A stretch of DNA of 64,000 bases from Tetracentron sinense (taxonomy: Eukaryota; Streptophyta; Magnoliopsida; Trochodendrales; Trochodendraceae). The stretch spans positions 186,001 to 250,000 of the forward strand of contig CM026563.1 of the NCBI GenBank assembly GCA_015143295.1, written 5' to 3'. Below, piece by piece: positions 21,951-33,146 of this stretch (position 1 is the stretch's first letter; each line of letters starts with the position of its first letter). Below the pieces are notes generated by a model that worked only from the letters and a program-made list of their open reading frames with translations, was not told where the DNA came from and did no database searches. Both the position numbers and the translations under genes were made by a program.

Positions 21951-22800
21951 ACAAGAGATTGCTTTTATGGAGATCTGGTCGGCTGGGTGTTAGGGGGAAG
22001 ATCATGTGGCAGAGCATCCATGCCTTGTGGTCTGTTTGGGAAGGGAGAAACAATTGAGTTCTCAATGGGAGATTTTTAGCATCTTTTCGCCTATTGATAG
22101 GATTATTACTATTTGCTAGGCAACAGCTTGGGTGGTTACCTCACCCTTTTTAAGGGCCGAGCACTAACATCATTAGGGACTGGGCTTCTGTTGTCTTGTC
22201 ATTGCACCTTGTGGTTCCTAGACCCGTCATTTGGAGCCCCTCTTCCTAGTGGCTTGTTCCAAATTAATTTCAATAGATGCTAGAGTCGGCGGTATTATCA
22301 GGGACAATGAAGGCTATATTGTCTTCCCACTTTTTGCGGCCAGTTGGCGTGATATCTTCCAACCATGCCGAGGTCTTAGCTTTGAGGATCAGTCTTAATC
22401 TTTCTAGATCTTTCGGTCTTCCTTCCCTAATTATCAAAGGTGAATCGAGAAATACTATTAAATTGCTCGATAGGATTAACCGTGGTCCATGGATATTAGC
22501 CCATGTCATTAAGAGATTTGTGATATGGTAATCCAAAAGAATATCTCATTTTCATGGATCCGCTGATCTGCGAACAAGGTGGTGGATCTTTGGCGAAAGA
22601 AGGGGTTCTTTAGGGTTGAGATGTTGAGTGAAATTCCTTTTCTTTGTTCTTGTGTTTTCCTTGCCTTTGTCTTTCATTTGAGCCCCGTTGACTTTTCTCA
22701 CCCCCAGGTGTCTTTTTTTTTGTTTTTCCTTTGTAATTGTTCCTTTTATTGCAATATGTATCGTTGTTCTCTATTAAGTAAGAACATGCTTTTTTGATGC
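21950..22800 (+). mobile_element. LINE 3' remnant with RNase H domain
   Basis: In broken frames it shows LWSVWEGRNN, IRDWASVVLSL and, from 22277, SSNHAEVLALRISLNLSRSF, then KGESRNTIKLLDRINRGPW. This is the RNase H domain found at the C-terminus of plant LINE polyproteins. Frameshifts separate the start of the RNase H fold from its middle. No poly-A tail or target duplication is seen. It lies about 100 bp upstream of the first recognised host exon. Confidence 0.75.
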
Positions 22801-22909
22801 TTTATCTGCTATATAGATTATAGAACCATTGGTTTTACACTCCTCAGCTCAGTATTCCCACATATTTGAAACATGCTTCAAATCACGTGTTGCTTGAATT
22901 TTCCATCAG

Positions 22910-25900
22910 GAGGAGTATGATACCCATGATCCGAAGGGACACTGTTCCCTGGTGCTGCCTTTTCTGAAGAAGAGATCGAAAATTATTGAGATAGTGGCAG
23001 CGCATGAAATCGTCTTTGCTCTTGCACAATCTGGGGTTTGTGCCGCATTTAGCAGAGGTAAGTAGCGCACTTGATATCTGCAGTAGTAATAACACTCGGG
23101 GCATTAGTATTTTGAAGGATCTGCCACCATATTTGGGGTGCATTTCCCAAGGTTGGAAAATGCTTGTATAACATGTATTGCATTTGGAATTTTAAATGCA
23201 GAAACAAACCAGAGAATATGCTTCCTGAATGTGAGTCCTGATGAAGTCATTCGAAGCTTGTTTTATAATAAAAACAATGATTCACTGATCACAGTTTCAG
23301 TTTATGCTTCAGACAATTTCAGTTCTTTGAAATGCAGAACGACAAGGATTGAGTGCGTGGCTCGTATCTTATTTCCTTTTTTTATTCTCTGTTTTTGACT
23401 TGTAGATCCAGCTAACTCTTATACTTGTTTTTTATACCATCTCTCTCTTGTTGAAAAATCTTCTCATTAAAATGGTCCAGATACATCCGGCGGGGCAAGC
23501 CAGATGCTGGATTTGCTCTTTTTGAATCTGAGTCACTGAAGTGGCCTGGTTTTGTGGAGTTTGATGATGTAAATGGGAAGGTGCTCACTTATTCTGCACA
23601 AGACAGGTACATTTTGCTCATCATTATGTGCTAATTCTTGAAAATCTAATGTACTTTTTAGTCCTTGATTCTGACATTTTTTTTTTCTTTTCAGTATATG
23701 CAAGGTGTTTGACTTGAAACTTGATTCTGACTTTCTTTTTGTTTTTCTTTTCAGTATATACAAGGTGTTTGACTTGAAAAACTATACAATGTTGTACTCT
23801 ATATCTGACAAAAATGTACAAGAGATTAAGATCAGGCAAGCTCTCCCCACCCCTTTCTCTCTTCCCCCACCCCCTCTCTGACACAAAGTCATGATTATAA
23901 ATTTATAATGAGTATCATTTTTTCTTTCACTTTTCTGTCTGTCAATCTAAAACTAAAACTTTTTTCACCATGCTTAATAACTTTTAAGAGCATTCCTAGG
24001 CAGCCTCACCAAATTTGCCTCACCAAAATAGCCAAAACTCACAAAAAGTCATGTTGGTGAGCCACTTTTTTAAAACACTCCCAGCAGCCTCACCAAAATT
24101 GCCAAAACTATCATTATTTTATTATTTGTGTCACTTCCACAATAAAAAAAAGGAGAGAGAAACCTTTACTTTATTTGTGTGGGCCCATAAAGGAGGGAAA
24201 AAGAGATATTTTGGTTTGGTGAGTGTACAGTGACTCACCAACATTGGTGAGTACTGTACACTCACCAAACCGAAATCTTCAAATTGGTGAGGCTGCTGGT
24301 TAGCCAATTGGCTCACCAAAATAGCTAAAAAACTATTTTGGTGAGGCTGCTAGGAATGCTCTAAAGCTAATCTATACCTATGAAATGGTAAGTGGTAACT
24401 AGATCACATATCAAAAACTTGAAGAAAATCGTAACTAAATATGCATTCTTAACTACATTCCATTTTCATTGATAGAATGGGCACTCTTTACTTTGTCCAA
24501 CTTTTCCATCTGTCATGGTTTTACTTTGTAATATTTTCCAACTCAATGTCATAATTTGTACTCTGTTCTTTGTCTTTTATTCCCCCCCCGCTATTGATAC
24601 TCTTTCCATTTTCCTTGTCCATGGAGTAGTAAACTTTAATGCTATCTAGTCTCAGGTATATTTGTGCAAATTCCAGCTTCCTGTTTCTAGTATAGAGCTA
24701 CTTCACTATTTGTTTCATATGTCTACTGAATTGGCAGAAAATAAGAGAAAATGAGTTCCAGTATGTGTTTCTGGGACTTCTTTTTGTTATTGTACAGTGA
24801 AGATTTATAGAACTTTTTGATCCATTATTTGTTGGGCTATTCATGGTTTAAAATATCGTTGATATATGGCAACTATCTTTCGATTGGTAGGCGATATATC
24901 TGTGAGGTTTTTGTTTTTTGCAAAATATCGCAAATATCGTGGAATATTTTGGGAAAACTTCACTATTTCGCTATTTTGGGTATAAAATGGCTTTTAGATT
25001 TGGGAATGAGGTAGCTTACTCGTTTAAGATTCATGGGAACTAGGGAAGGAGAGAGATGTGGACCAAAGAAGAGAGATTTGAAAGAGTTTCAAAGATTTGG
25101 GGGATTATTCCATCATTCAAAGTGAAATTACACTAAATTTGGCAAAATTTCTATAGAACGTAAGAAATTTCTTTAAATTAGAATGGGGTTTTGGCTACTT
25201 AGTATGTCATTAGTCTTAAACTAGTGCAAAGACTTCAATTTGACGTATTTACACTAGATTTTTAAATTAAAAAAATCCAAAATTCTTACTTTAGGGAGGG
25301 GAAATTGGGGGAAAATATTAATTTTTCAAAATTTTAACTTAATACTAGTTCAATTAAAGTAATTTTTCTATATGTTAAGTGTTTTGGCTCGATCTATATA
25401 ATGACCTTTTTTTTTTGACAATAAAATATTTTTTAAAATATGATTTTGATAGTAAAGAGATAAAAATGCACAATGGATTCACTATAAACTTTTAGTCACT
25501 GGAAGGGTCCTTGAAAAGAATGTGAGGTTTATATGGTACTGTCTTAACTACGAAAATGTTATTTACTTTTGTGATGTCCACTTCTGCCATTATATCTAAA
25601 CTATATTAAAAAGAACGTAAACAGTTATACCATTAAAGGGGTAAATTTTGTATATTTGAATTCTTTTCGAGTCAGCTGAAGTTCACTGCTTATTTCCTTT
25701 CAGAATATGGGTGCTAGAAATTGCCGAGCCTTTGCTTCACACCAATGTTTTTAATCTGAGGTTTATACAGTATGTTAGGAACATGAAAATCTCTAAACAT
25801 ATATTTAACTTTTGCAAAGTAGCCACATAGATTTATTTTTAGAATGATGTTTCATAACTTACATTAGAATCGACCGGAAAAATTGGAACTCAGGAACACC

Positions 25901-27687
25901 AATTAATCTACTATGCTCTCTATTCAGGTATTTTGTGTATCTTCTTTGTATATACTTGATACCAGTTCTAAGTTTTTTTTAAAAGGATTATTTTGTTTAT
26001 TTGATTTTGATGCTATTTAATGACGGTAATTTTGGCTGCGTTAGTGACTGCTGTACATCAAACTATGCACAAGTTAGCTTATGTTGGTATTCTGGTGATG
26101 TCATGCTTCATTCTGACCCCATCTCTTGTTTCTCTTTTTTTGTAACAGTCCAGGCATCATGTTGTTGATTTTTACAAGAGCTAGTAGCCATGTTCCTCTT
26201 AAGATTCTTTCAGTAGAGGATGGCACTGTTCTCAAAGCATTCAACCATCTCCTTCATCGGAATAAGAAGGTGGACTTTATAGAACAGTTTAATGAAAAGC
26301 TTCTTGTCAAGCAAGAAAATGAGAATCTCCAGATTCTTGATGTAAGGCTATCTTTGTTGTTTCCATATAAAACTGCAACTTTTGCAGGATTTATGTACTT
26401 CTACACACCTTTAATTTAGCCCCTGTTATTCCTCGTAGGTCCGAACTGCTGAGCTAACAGAAGTTAGCAGAACTGAATTTATGACTCCATCAGCATTTAT
26501 CTTTCTATATGAGAATCAGTTGTTCCTAACTTTTAGAAATCGAACTGTGGCTGTTTGGAACTTCCGAGGTGAGCTTGTAACTTCGTTTGAGGATCACCTT
26601 TTGTGGCATCCTGACTGCAACACAAACAACATTTATATCACAAGTGATCAAGATCTTATTATTTCTTACTGCAAGGCTGATTCTGATGATTCATTGATGG
26701 AAGGAACTGGTAAATATTTTGGACTCATCTTATTTTAGAGCAACAGATAGAGTAAGAACTTAAATATTCAACATATCTTGAATTCTTAAGTGATATCTGG
26801 AAAGAAGTTTGTCATTTATGTATGACATTCTGTGCACTTGTGAGTGCTGGCGTGATATTGTCAATGCTTTCTCTATTTCAAGATTAAATTAAAGAAGGTA
26901 CCTTTCTCTGGAACATCGTGCTGTATTTTGTACGAGTATGCATGCATTTGTAGCATTACATATTGTTAATAATGCTTGCAGGTAGAAGTCAAGGGCATGC
27001 CACAGGTTGTTGGAAGAGAAACCTACATACTCATACTATTGTGAACACTATGTATATTAGTTGACATCTAGTCGACCTAGTATTTCTGGCATACACAGAA
27101 GAATGTGGATAGATTGTGTTGTCCCAGGTGTTTCTTTGGCGATCTTCTAAATGAGACAATACATTGGAGAGACCGATCCCCTTTTTTTGCATGTGTACTG
27201 CATGCACATCAAAAGTAAATGGGGTGGACTTCTCACATGTTATATATAGTTTTAGTTGGCTTTTGCCATGTATCAGAAATTCAGAATGAAAAGCATTACA
27301 TGTAGTGTTCATAGTTTGTCAATGAAAAACATTATATCCCGTGTTTAGAGTTTGTCAGGTATCAGAATGAAAAGCATTATATCACGTGTTTAGAGTATCA
27401 TATCGTGTGCTTCTTACTGTGTTTCATTCTCTCATACAGCTGGGTCTATCAATATCAGCAATATATTGACTGGAAAATGCCTTGCTAAAATACGTAGCAA
27501 CAGCAGTCCTAAGGACTTTGAGTGTAGCAGTGGTGGCAGCAACTTGAAGAAGCGGTCCCATTTCTCCAGGATCAGGAATACGGCTGTGGAAGCTTTGGAA
27601 GACATCACTTCCCTCTTTTATGATGAAGAACGCAATGAGATATATACTGGTAATGGGCAGGGGCTGGTCCATGTATGGTCTAACTGA
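22910..27687 (+). CDS. Plant WD40-like beta-propeller protein (C-terminal 405 residues, 7 exons)
   Basis: Exons with matching phases: 22910-23057, 23202-23352, 23481-23606, 23755-23835, 26149-26341, 26439-26709, 27440-27687 (stop TGA at 27685-27687). The total of 1218 bases is a multiple of three with no internal stop. The product runs EEYDTHDPKGHCSLVLPFLK ... GNGQGLVHVWSN. The repeating beta-strand pattern (LTFRNRTVAVWNFRGELVTS, GLVHVWSN) fits a WD40/transducin-type propeller, probably a scaffold for protein complexes. The exact family member is not recognised. The first listed exon has a proper 3' splice site, so upstream exons must exist but were not found between it and the LINE relic: either they lie beyond the transposons or the gene is 5'-truncated. 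All introns are GT-AG except one GC-AG. The clean frame suggests a functional gene. Confidence 0.85.
23663..23773 (+). repeat. 60-bp tandem duplication creating two 3' splice sites
   Basis: The block CTTGATTCTGAC + T-rich tract + TTTTCAG + TATATnCAAGGTGTTTGAC occurs twice in a row. Splice acceptors end at 23694 and 23754, exactly 60 bases apart. Using the first would add 20 codons in frame without a stop. The downstream one gives the expected QDSIYKVFDLKNY. Confidence 0.85.
23988..24361. mobile_element. MITE in intron, PIF/Harbinger-like (TAA target)
   Basis: 374 bp with long inverted ends: GAGCATTCCTAG(G)CAGCCTCACCAAA at left and its complement at right. Both sides are flanked by TAA (23985-23987 and 24362-24364). 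A 3-bp TAA duplication suits PIF/Harbinger. The centre has a second hairpin around 24220-24260 (GTACAGTG / CACTGTAC type). A related, truncated copy lies at 47556. Confidence 0.75.
24843..25000 (+). mobile_element. Possible left end of a third hAT-like copy
   Basis: CATGGTTTAAAATATCG at 24843 equals the left terminus of the element at 13961, and it is followed by ATATCG-type subterminal motifs to about 24960. No right terminus or 8-bp duplication (expected GGGCTATT) was found, so it is probably truncated. Confidence 0.55.
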
Positions 27688-28120
27688 AGATGATAATAGT
27701 ATTCCGAAAGCCGGTTGAATTCATGGGCTAACCCTACTTCGACTGGAGAACTTTGTGGCACTGTATCATTAAATGTTCTTGTAGTACTATTTCCCCCCTC
27801 TTGGCACCCCCTTGTTTTACTAGGCAATATATTCAATGAGCTTGCCTGTTGGGGATGTGCATCCGGGGATGCAGACAGACAATAGTGCTAGCTGGTTCAG
27901 CTTCCTGCAGCCTCTCACTTGAAGCACACGTTGAATTTAATTAGTGTGTACAATGCATTGAATTTGTCAGATTCTATTTAGAAGTTCACAATCATGAGTT
28001 ATGAGTCTTAGTTGGCTGTTGCCTGTTGTTATCCCGGACCACTTGGTTGATGATCCTTGTTAGTTTTTTTCCATTTCCTTTCAAAATTTACAAAACAATG
28101 AAATAAAATTGTATTCGTAG
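27688..28120 (+). terminator. 3' UTR and poly(A) signal of the WD40-like gene
   Basis: After the stop at 27687 the sequence is noncoding. AATAAA at 28102-28107, in an A/T-rich context, is the best poly(A) signal candidate. Confidence 0.5.
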
Positions 28121-29590
28121 TACCAGTTGTGAATCTAAATCCAATCACGTTGATATGGCTTAAAGACTTTTGTCGTTTAAGGGCTATGTAGCATTTGATT
28201 CAGTGTAAAAAGAGCTCTTTGGTTGCGATGAAAGTGGTGGTGTGGGAATGAAGTGGACGTAGTGATGGTGGTGGCAGCGGTTGGGGTGGTGGGGGGTTAG
28301 GATGAGAGTTGTAGTTGTGGTGTCAGAATTCTGTGGGACAATCATAACTTTTGTCCAAAACGACATTTTTGATTTTCTATTCACTAGTAAGTAGGAATAG
28401 AATAGAAAATCACCTCACCCCGTCAGGTCATTTTCTGCATGGGGGTGGTTACTGTGCTGCTGCTTAAAAGAGTTACCCTTAGGTTTTGGGACTCCATATG
28501 TTATTCTATCATTTATTAAAATCACTCATAACATCTTTAATAAATTAGAATTATAACTTTTTTAATAAATCAGAATAATAACTGTATAAAATATTAATAT
28601 GATCTATCATATTTTCATACACAATCATAAACACAAGAAGAAAGACATATTAAAACTCCTGTGTGATAACAACAAACCTTACATCTAAACTACAGAGGTA
28701 TCTACTTGCCTTTAATTCCAGATTTCAAGAAGACAACAAAGAAGGTGATTGCTATATGTGTTTTGATGCTATCTTGGATGATACAATGCTTCGTAATCCA
28801 GTTCTCTTTGACCATTCATCGATCTCCAAAACTCTACGACCGTTCTCTCATTCTCCAAACGTACGTATCTCAGTTTCCTTTATTAAGTTAAAATCAAAGT
28901 GAGCTAATTAGGTTTTAACAATTCTATTTATACTAACCTATTTAGAGAATTACTCAAAATCCCTACTAAGGTCTGTTTGGTTTTGACAAAGATTAAACCA
29001 ATTTAATTCATTAAATTAAATCATTGGTTTAGCCCTACCCACTAAGGTTAGACACCAAGACCAAACATCCAACACTAATTACTAGACTTCCCTCGGATGT
29101 AAAATTATCAATTTGCCACTCGAATGTAATTAATTTGAATTAGGGCCACTACAATTTCTTAGCTTTGTTTTCCCCTCATTTTTTTTTTTTGTCTTAAACA
29201 GTCTATTTTATATAGTTCTTTCTATACCATTCTAGGAAAATATGTGTGGTTAAGTTGGTTTACCAATAAATTACCACAAGTCTTCCTTTTCAGTTATGCT
29301 GTGTGAAAATCTTATGGTTGGTAAACATATTCAGTTGAGACATATAGTATAGCCTAGAACCTCAGGAGATGTTTTGAAAGTTTTTTCCTGCAGCTCAATC
29401 AACTATAATTAATAAAATTCCATGCTGAGAGTTGTTCTCACAAGTTGCACGAGGAACATGTATCAGCTGCACCCACTTCAACTAAAGGTAGGCTAGGTTA
29501 TCTGTTACTGTTCCTGTTCCTATTCCTAGTTTCATATGTAGGTTCGTAAGAAATAAAACTTTGTCCTCTTCTAAGGATACGTGTCATCTT
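28120..29590. other. Intergenic, no supported gene
   Basis: Includes a GGT/GGTG-rich patch (28225-28320) and AT-rich stretches. A segment at 28968-29085 begins GGTCTGTTTGGTTTTG and ends AAGACCAAACATCC, the kind of short inverted ends seen in MITEs, but no target duplication is clear. An open stretch at 28663-28902 has no recognisable family. Confidence 0.4.
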
Positions 29591-29594
29591 ATGG

Positions 29595-29732
29595 TATGTT
29601 TGGTTACCGAGAAGACAGGTGAAAACATAGAAAAGAAAAAGAAAATTTTGGATTTCTAATACAATTGTTATTTGGGTTTTGTCTAAATTTCTTCTTTTCT
29701 CTTTTCATTTATTTTCTCGACAACCAAACGTA
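29595..29732. mobile_element. Small MITE-like inverted repeat
   Basis: The left end TATGTTTGGTTACCGAGAA matches the complement of the right end, TACGTTTGGTTGTCGAGAA, with few differences. Total about 138 bp. The flanks do not give a convincing target duplication, so the superfamily is not assigned. Confidence 0.6.
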
Positions 29733-29739
29733 GGGTTAT

Positions 29740-30577
29740 TGTCTTTATATTCCAATATTTGTGTATCAGCAACAAGGTCATTCTTCTCTCTTTCAACATT
29801 TCGGAGCAACAAATCAAATGAGGCAAAGCTTCCTTAGTGCTAAGGAGAGTTTTGAAATTGGGGAAATGTTAACATTTTCCTTCTCTCAACAGCCTTGTGC
29901 AGGTAAGGTTTGCATAAGGCACATGTTTCTTTTCTCTTCCTCCCTTCTCTATTGTTTTGATATGTATGTCATGTTGTTTGCATATTTTAGAGGTTAGAGA
30001 GCCATCCTCATTGTGTCTGAATTTTTGTGTAAATGCAATGTGTAACAACAGGATTTGCCTCCTGAAAAACACTTGGAACTGTTCTTTATAACCAAATTAC
30101 TAGAAGCAGATGTTTGCAGGATGTAAAACATTAACAAAAAATGCAAACTGCTAGAAGCAGATGCTATTCACATTTATTTAGTTGGCCCTTGTGCGTGGTG
30201 CAAGTGTACACTATTTTCTCCAATTTTTGAAATTTAAGACTTCTTGTGAGGATTATATAGACAACTTACTGATGCTCATATTACTCCATGGACTATGTGC
30301 AACAAAAGGAAACACAAAGGACTTTCTGTGCTGACATTTTGTCTCTTTAACATATCAATTAACATAAACATTGATCATAGTAGATAATATGTATCATTCT
30401 TATATAGTGGTTGGTTTCTACCAAATTTCAGTTTTTTCTTGACTAATTTGGATCTATTCCAGCTGCGCATCTTTGTCCCTTCAGGGCTTGAGGATCTGAA
30501 ACGAGTAGAAACACTTGCATCCATACTTAACAATGCACCTGCATTGTCAATCTCTCTGCATTTGGTTCAAAGCTGAG
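29740..30577 (+). other. Two exon-like open stretches of unknown family
   Basis: 29761-29902 reads YQQQGHSSLFQHFGATNQMR... ending at a CAG|GTAAGG donor-like site. 30463-30577 reads LRIFVPSGLEDLKRVETLAS... to a TGA after a TTCCAG acceptor-like site. Joined directly, their phases do not agree, so they are not shown to belong together. They may be relics or terminal exons of a gene whose other parts are elsewhere. Confidence 0.3.
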
Positions 30578-31027
30578 AATATGGTAACCAGCTGCCAATC
30601 GATACAAAAATTGTAACCATCTTCAACAACCTACTCATAATTTTTAGTAAATAAAAGAGAAATATCTTAGCTGGTTGGAATGAAGTCTGCCATGGGATGA
30701 CATTTTGGTCCTTTTTTAGGCCTTGTTCTTTTTGCGGAATTTGAAGGTGATAATTTCTAATTTTTTGAGAATTGGAGGGGAGAATTTGCAATTCATTGAA
30801 TTTGTTCTTTTGCTTCTCATTTCTCGGGATATCAATTCATGTGATACTTCAAAAGTCACAAAATGAGGGAATTTAAGTCTCACAAAAATTAATTGTTGGA
30901 CTTGAAGTTTGATGGTGGTAGGAATTCAATTTTTTTTAAGGGTCTGTTCTTTTGCTGAGACATAAAGTTCGACACTTTGCAAGATTTGTCATTTGATAAT
31001 ATACATTTTCTTTTGAGAACTAGATGT

Positions 31028-31153
31028 ATCGTGCTTTTCTATCTCTTAGGTTACAATTCCTGCAAGACTTTAAATGCAACAAAATGAATGATCGTGTTTT
31101 TCTATCTCTTAGGTTGCAATTCCCCTAAGACTTTAAATGCAACAAAATGAATA
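31028..31153. repeat. 63-bp direct duplication
   Basis: The block from ATCGTG, through TTTCTATCTCTTAGG, to TTTAAATGCAACAAAATGAA occurs at 31028 and again at 31091 with few differences. Noncoding. Confidence 0.75.
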
Positions 31154-31154
31154 A

Positions 31155-31503
31155 TTTCAAATCTCATAAAAAATGATAAATCTCATGGTGGTAAGAAATA
31201 ATTTGGTTAGAAATAGTGTTTTCATAATCGAACTGGACCGGACCGGTCGGTTGAATCGGGAAAACCGGGAACCGGTCAGGCCCACAGTTCCGAAAATTAG
31301 GAAAACCAGACAATATTCAAAATAGGCTGTTTAGTGCATAACCGGAATAACTGGTCCTCTAGCTCTACGAAATCATTGCCAGCTCTCTCACAGCATTCGT
31401 CGCATTCTCCCTGTTCAACGTACTTCGAATCTACTAACCTGCCGACATAGAACATCAGTTGAACAACATGCGGCTCAATAGACATAAAATCTTAATTAAC
31501 AAT
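31155..31503. other. Intergenic, with an ACCGGT-rich stretch
   Basis: 31225-31290 contains clustered CCGG/ACCGGT motifs (GGACCGGACCGGTCGG), a pattern often found in plant repeats. No gene was recognised. A 62-codon - strand ORF here has no known family. Confidence 0.4.
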
Positions 31504-32517
31504 TGTTGGAGATTACTTCTAAAATTATATGTATGTTATGATCTAGATATGCAAATTACAGAATAAAGAAATGAAATAAAAGAACAGATGTAGTGCACTT
31601 CATTGATTGAGGCTTGAATTAGATTAAATGTCCTTAAGACAAATATTGCTCCGCTATGGTGGTCACGGTCTATAGCAACTTGTCTCCCAAGATACAACAA
31701 TCACGCCTCTAGTATTACCACTAGAAATCCAGAGGCATAGCGAACCAGTGATGTGGATAGGACTCTCTCTTGATGCAAACTGACAAGTATGCAGAAGAAT
31801 GAAGATACGAGGAAGTAGAAGTTTATCAAATTCGTGCATCAAAATGCATTAGATTTGCCTTCAAATAAAGGCTAAAGGATTAGGAGACTGTCCAGAAGAG
31901 ACATGCCCATTGGGTTTAAATTTGAATCCAAATAGGCATGACTGTTGGATTAAAATTATGTTGGGTTAATTGTTTAAGTTGAATGGGCTTTAGTCGAAAT
32001 AAAAAAAATAAATATAGGGATTGGGCTTAAGGCCCACAAGCCAAGTAAGTAACCAACCAACCAACTAGCCAGCCGGACGGATTGGACCCGGACACAGGTC
32101 GGGTCGGGGCGGGGCGGGGCGGGTCGGGGCGGGCGGCAGTGGCTCGCGCGTGTGTGGTTGGTTCCACCCTTGGATAGGTGCTCATGTGTTCACAAAATTT
32201 GGGTGCCCCAAGGGCCCACCCTTTACTCCAAGGTAATGGTATATAAACCAACTTTGGTTTCAATAATTTTCCGATGTTAGATTATTATTCTATATCATTC
32301 TTCAACTTATAACACATGTTCATGTGGCCCACTTTGAGGTTAGTTTCTCATTCACCACTTAACTATTTTGGACAAATAAATATACCACGTTAATCTCCTC
32401 ATGGAGGAGAACACGGATCCACTTGGACCTACCTCAAAACTCGTGTGGGTCCCACATTTATTTTTGATCAAAGTTTATAAAAAACCAGATTTTCCAAAAC
32501 CAGATTTTTTTCCAACA
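31504..32517 (-). repeat. 3' LTR of the copia element, with a G-rich block
   Basis: 1014 bp with termini TGTTGG and CCAACA. 32098-32136 on the + strand has a run of GGG/GGGG blocks separated by 1-2 bases, a strong G-quadruplex candidate. The complement is C-rich on the element's sense strand. Confidence 0.85.
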
Positions 32518-33146
32518 GTCCCCCACATGAATGAAAATTTCTTGGTCAGAATACAGAATACATGCAGACACTAAAAGAGAGAGTACAAATGAAAAGTTAC
32601 TGTATCGGGAAAGGTAGCTTTTGGCCTTGAACCTGCCCTTGCGAAGTAATATCGAATATACTGGCTATCCAGTGAACATGATGTTTTGAACTGTTCAACC
32701 ATAGTGTAAACCAAAACAATAGTACTCACACAGTTCCTTTTCGAACACCTTTGGTTCTAATGGTTGTGTTCATTTTGGCCTTGAACAACTCTTGATATTT
32801 ATAAGTGTTCTAAAGAATTTTGCCTTTTAAAATTCTTATAGAAGCGGCCCCTCTTCACACTTATTTAGGTGATCTCTTATCAAGAGTATCTCATCATACC
32901 CCACTTGGATTTCCAAGATATAAGAATCATTAAAAGCTTTGCTTACCATAGATTCTTTCACTGTTTCATCATAGAAATGAGATAAAGAAATTTATTCTTC
33001 ACAGTGACATTACTGAGTTACACACAATTAGGTTGTCCATTTGAACCTAGATCTTAGGATCTTCAGTCAGCTAAGTTGGGTTTTCATTATGTCGACTCTT
33101 TAGATATAGGCTTTAGTCCCATTCCCCTCGATGAGTTATACACTTG

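Larger units (their letters stand above)
23836..26148 (+). other. 2.3-kb GC-AG intron of the WD40-like gene
   Basis: The donor is ATCAG|GCAAGC and the acceptor TTTGTAACAG|TCCAGG. Joining them restores the codon AG+T and the frame. There is no GT donor nearby that keeps the frame. GC donors are a minor but established class, usually with a strong AG|GCAAG context as here. The intron carries a MITE at 23988-24361 and a possible hAT-like end at 24843. Confidence 0.8.

Noticed and set aside
24843-25750. A complete third hAT-like element
   Set aside because: Only the left terminus was found, with no right inverted end or 8-bp duplication.
22910-27687. DET1 as the identity of the host gene
   Set aside because: The exon sequence does not resemble DET1 as I recall it. 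Only a general WD40-like assignment is supported.
28663-28902. A small gene (79 codons)
   Set aside because: No family, no splice context and ordinary length for a chance ORF.
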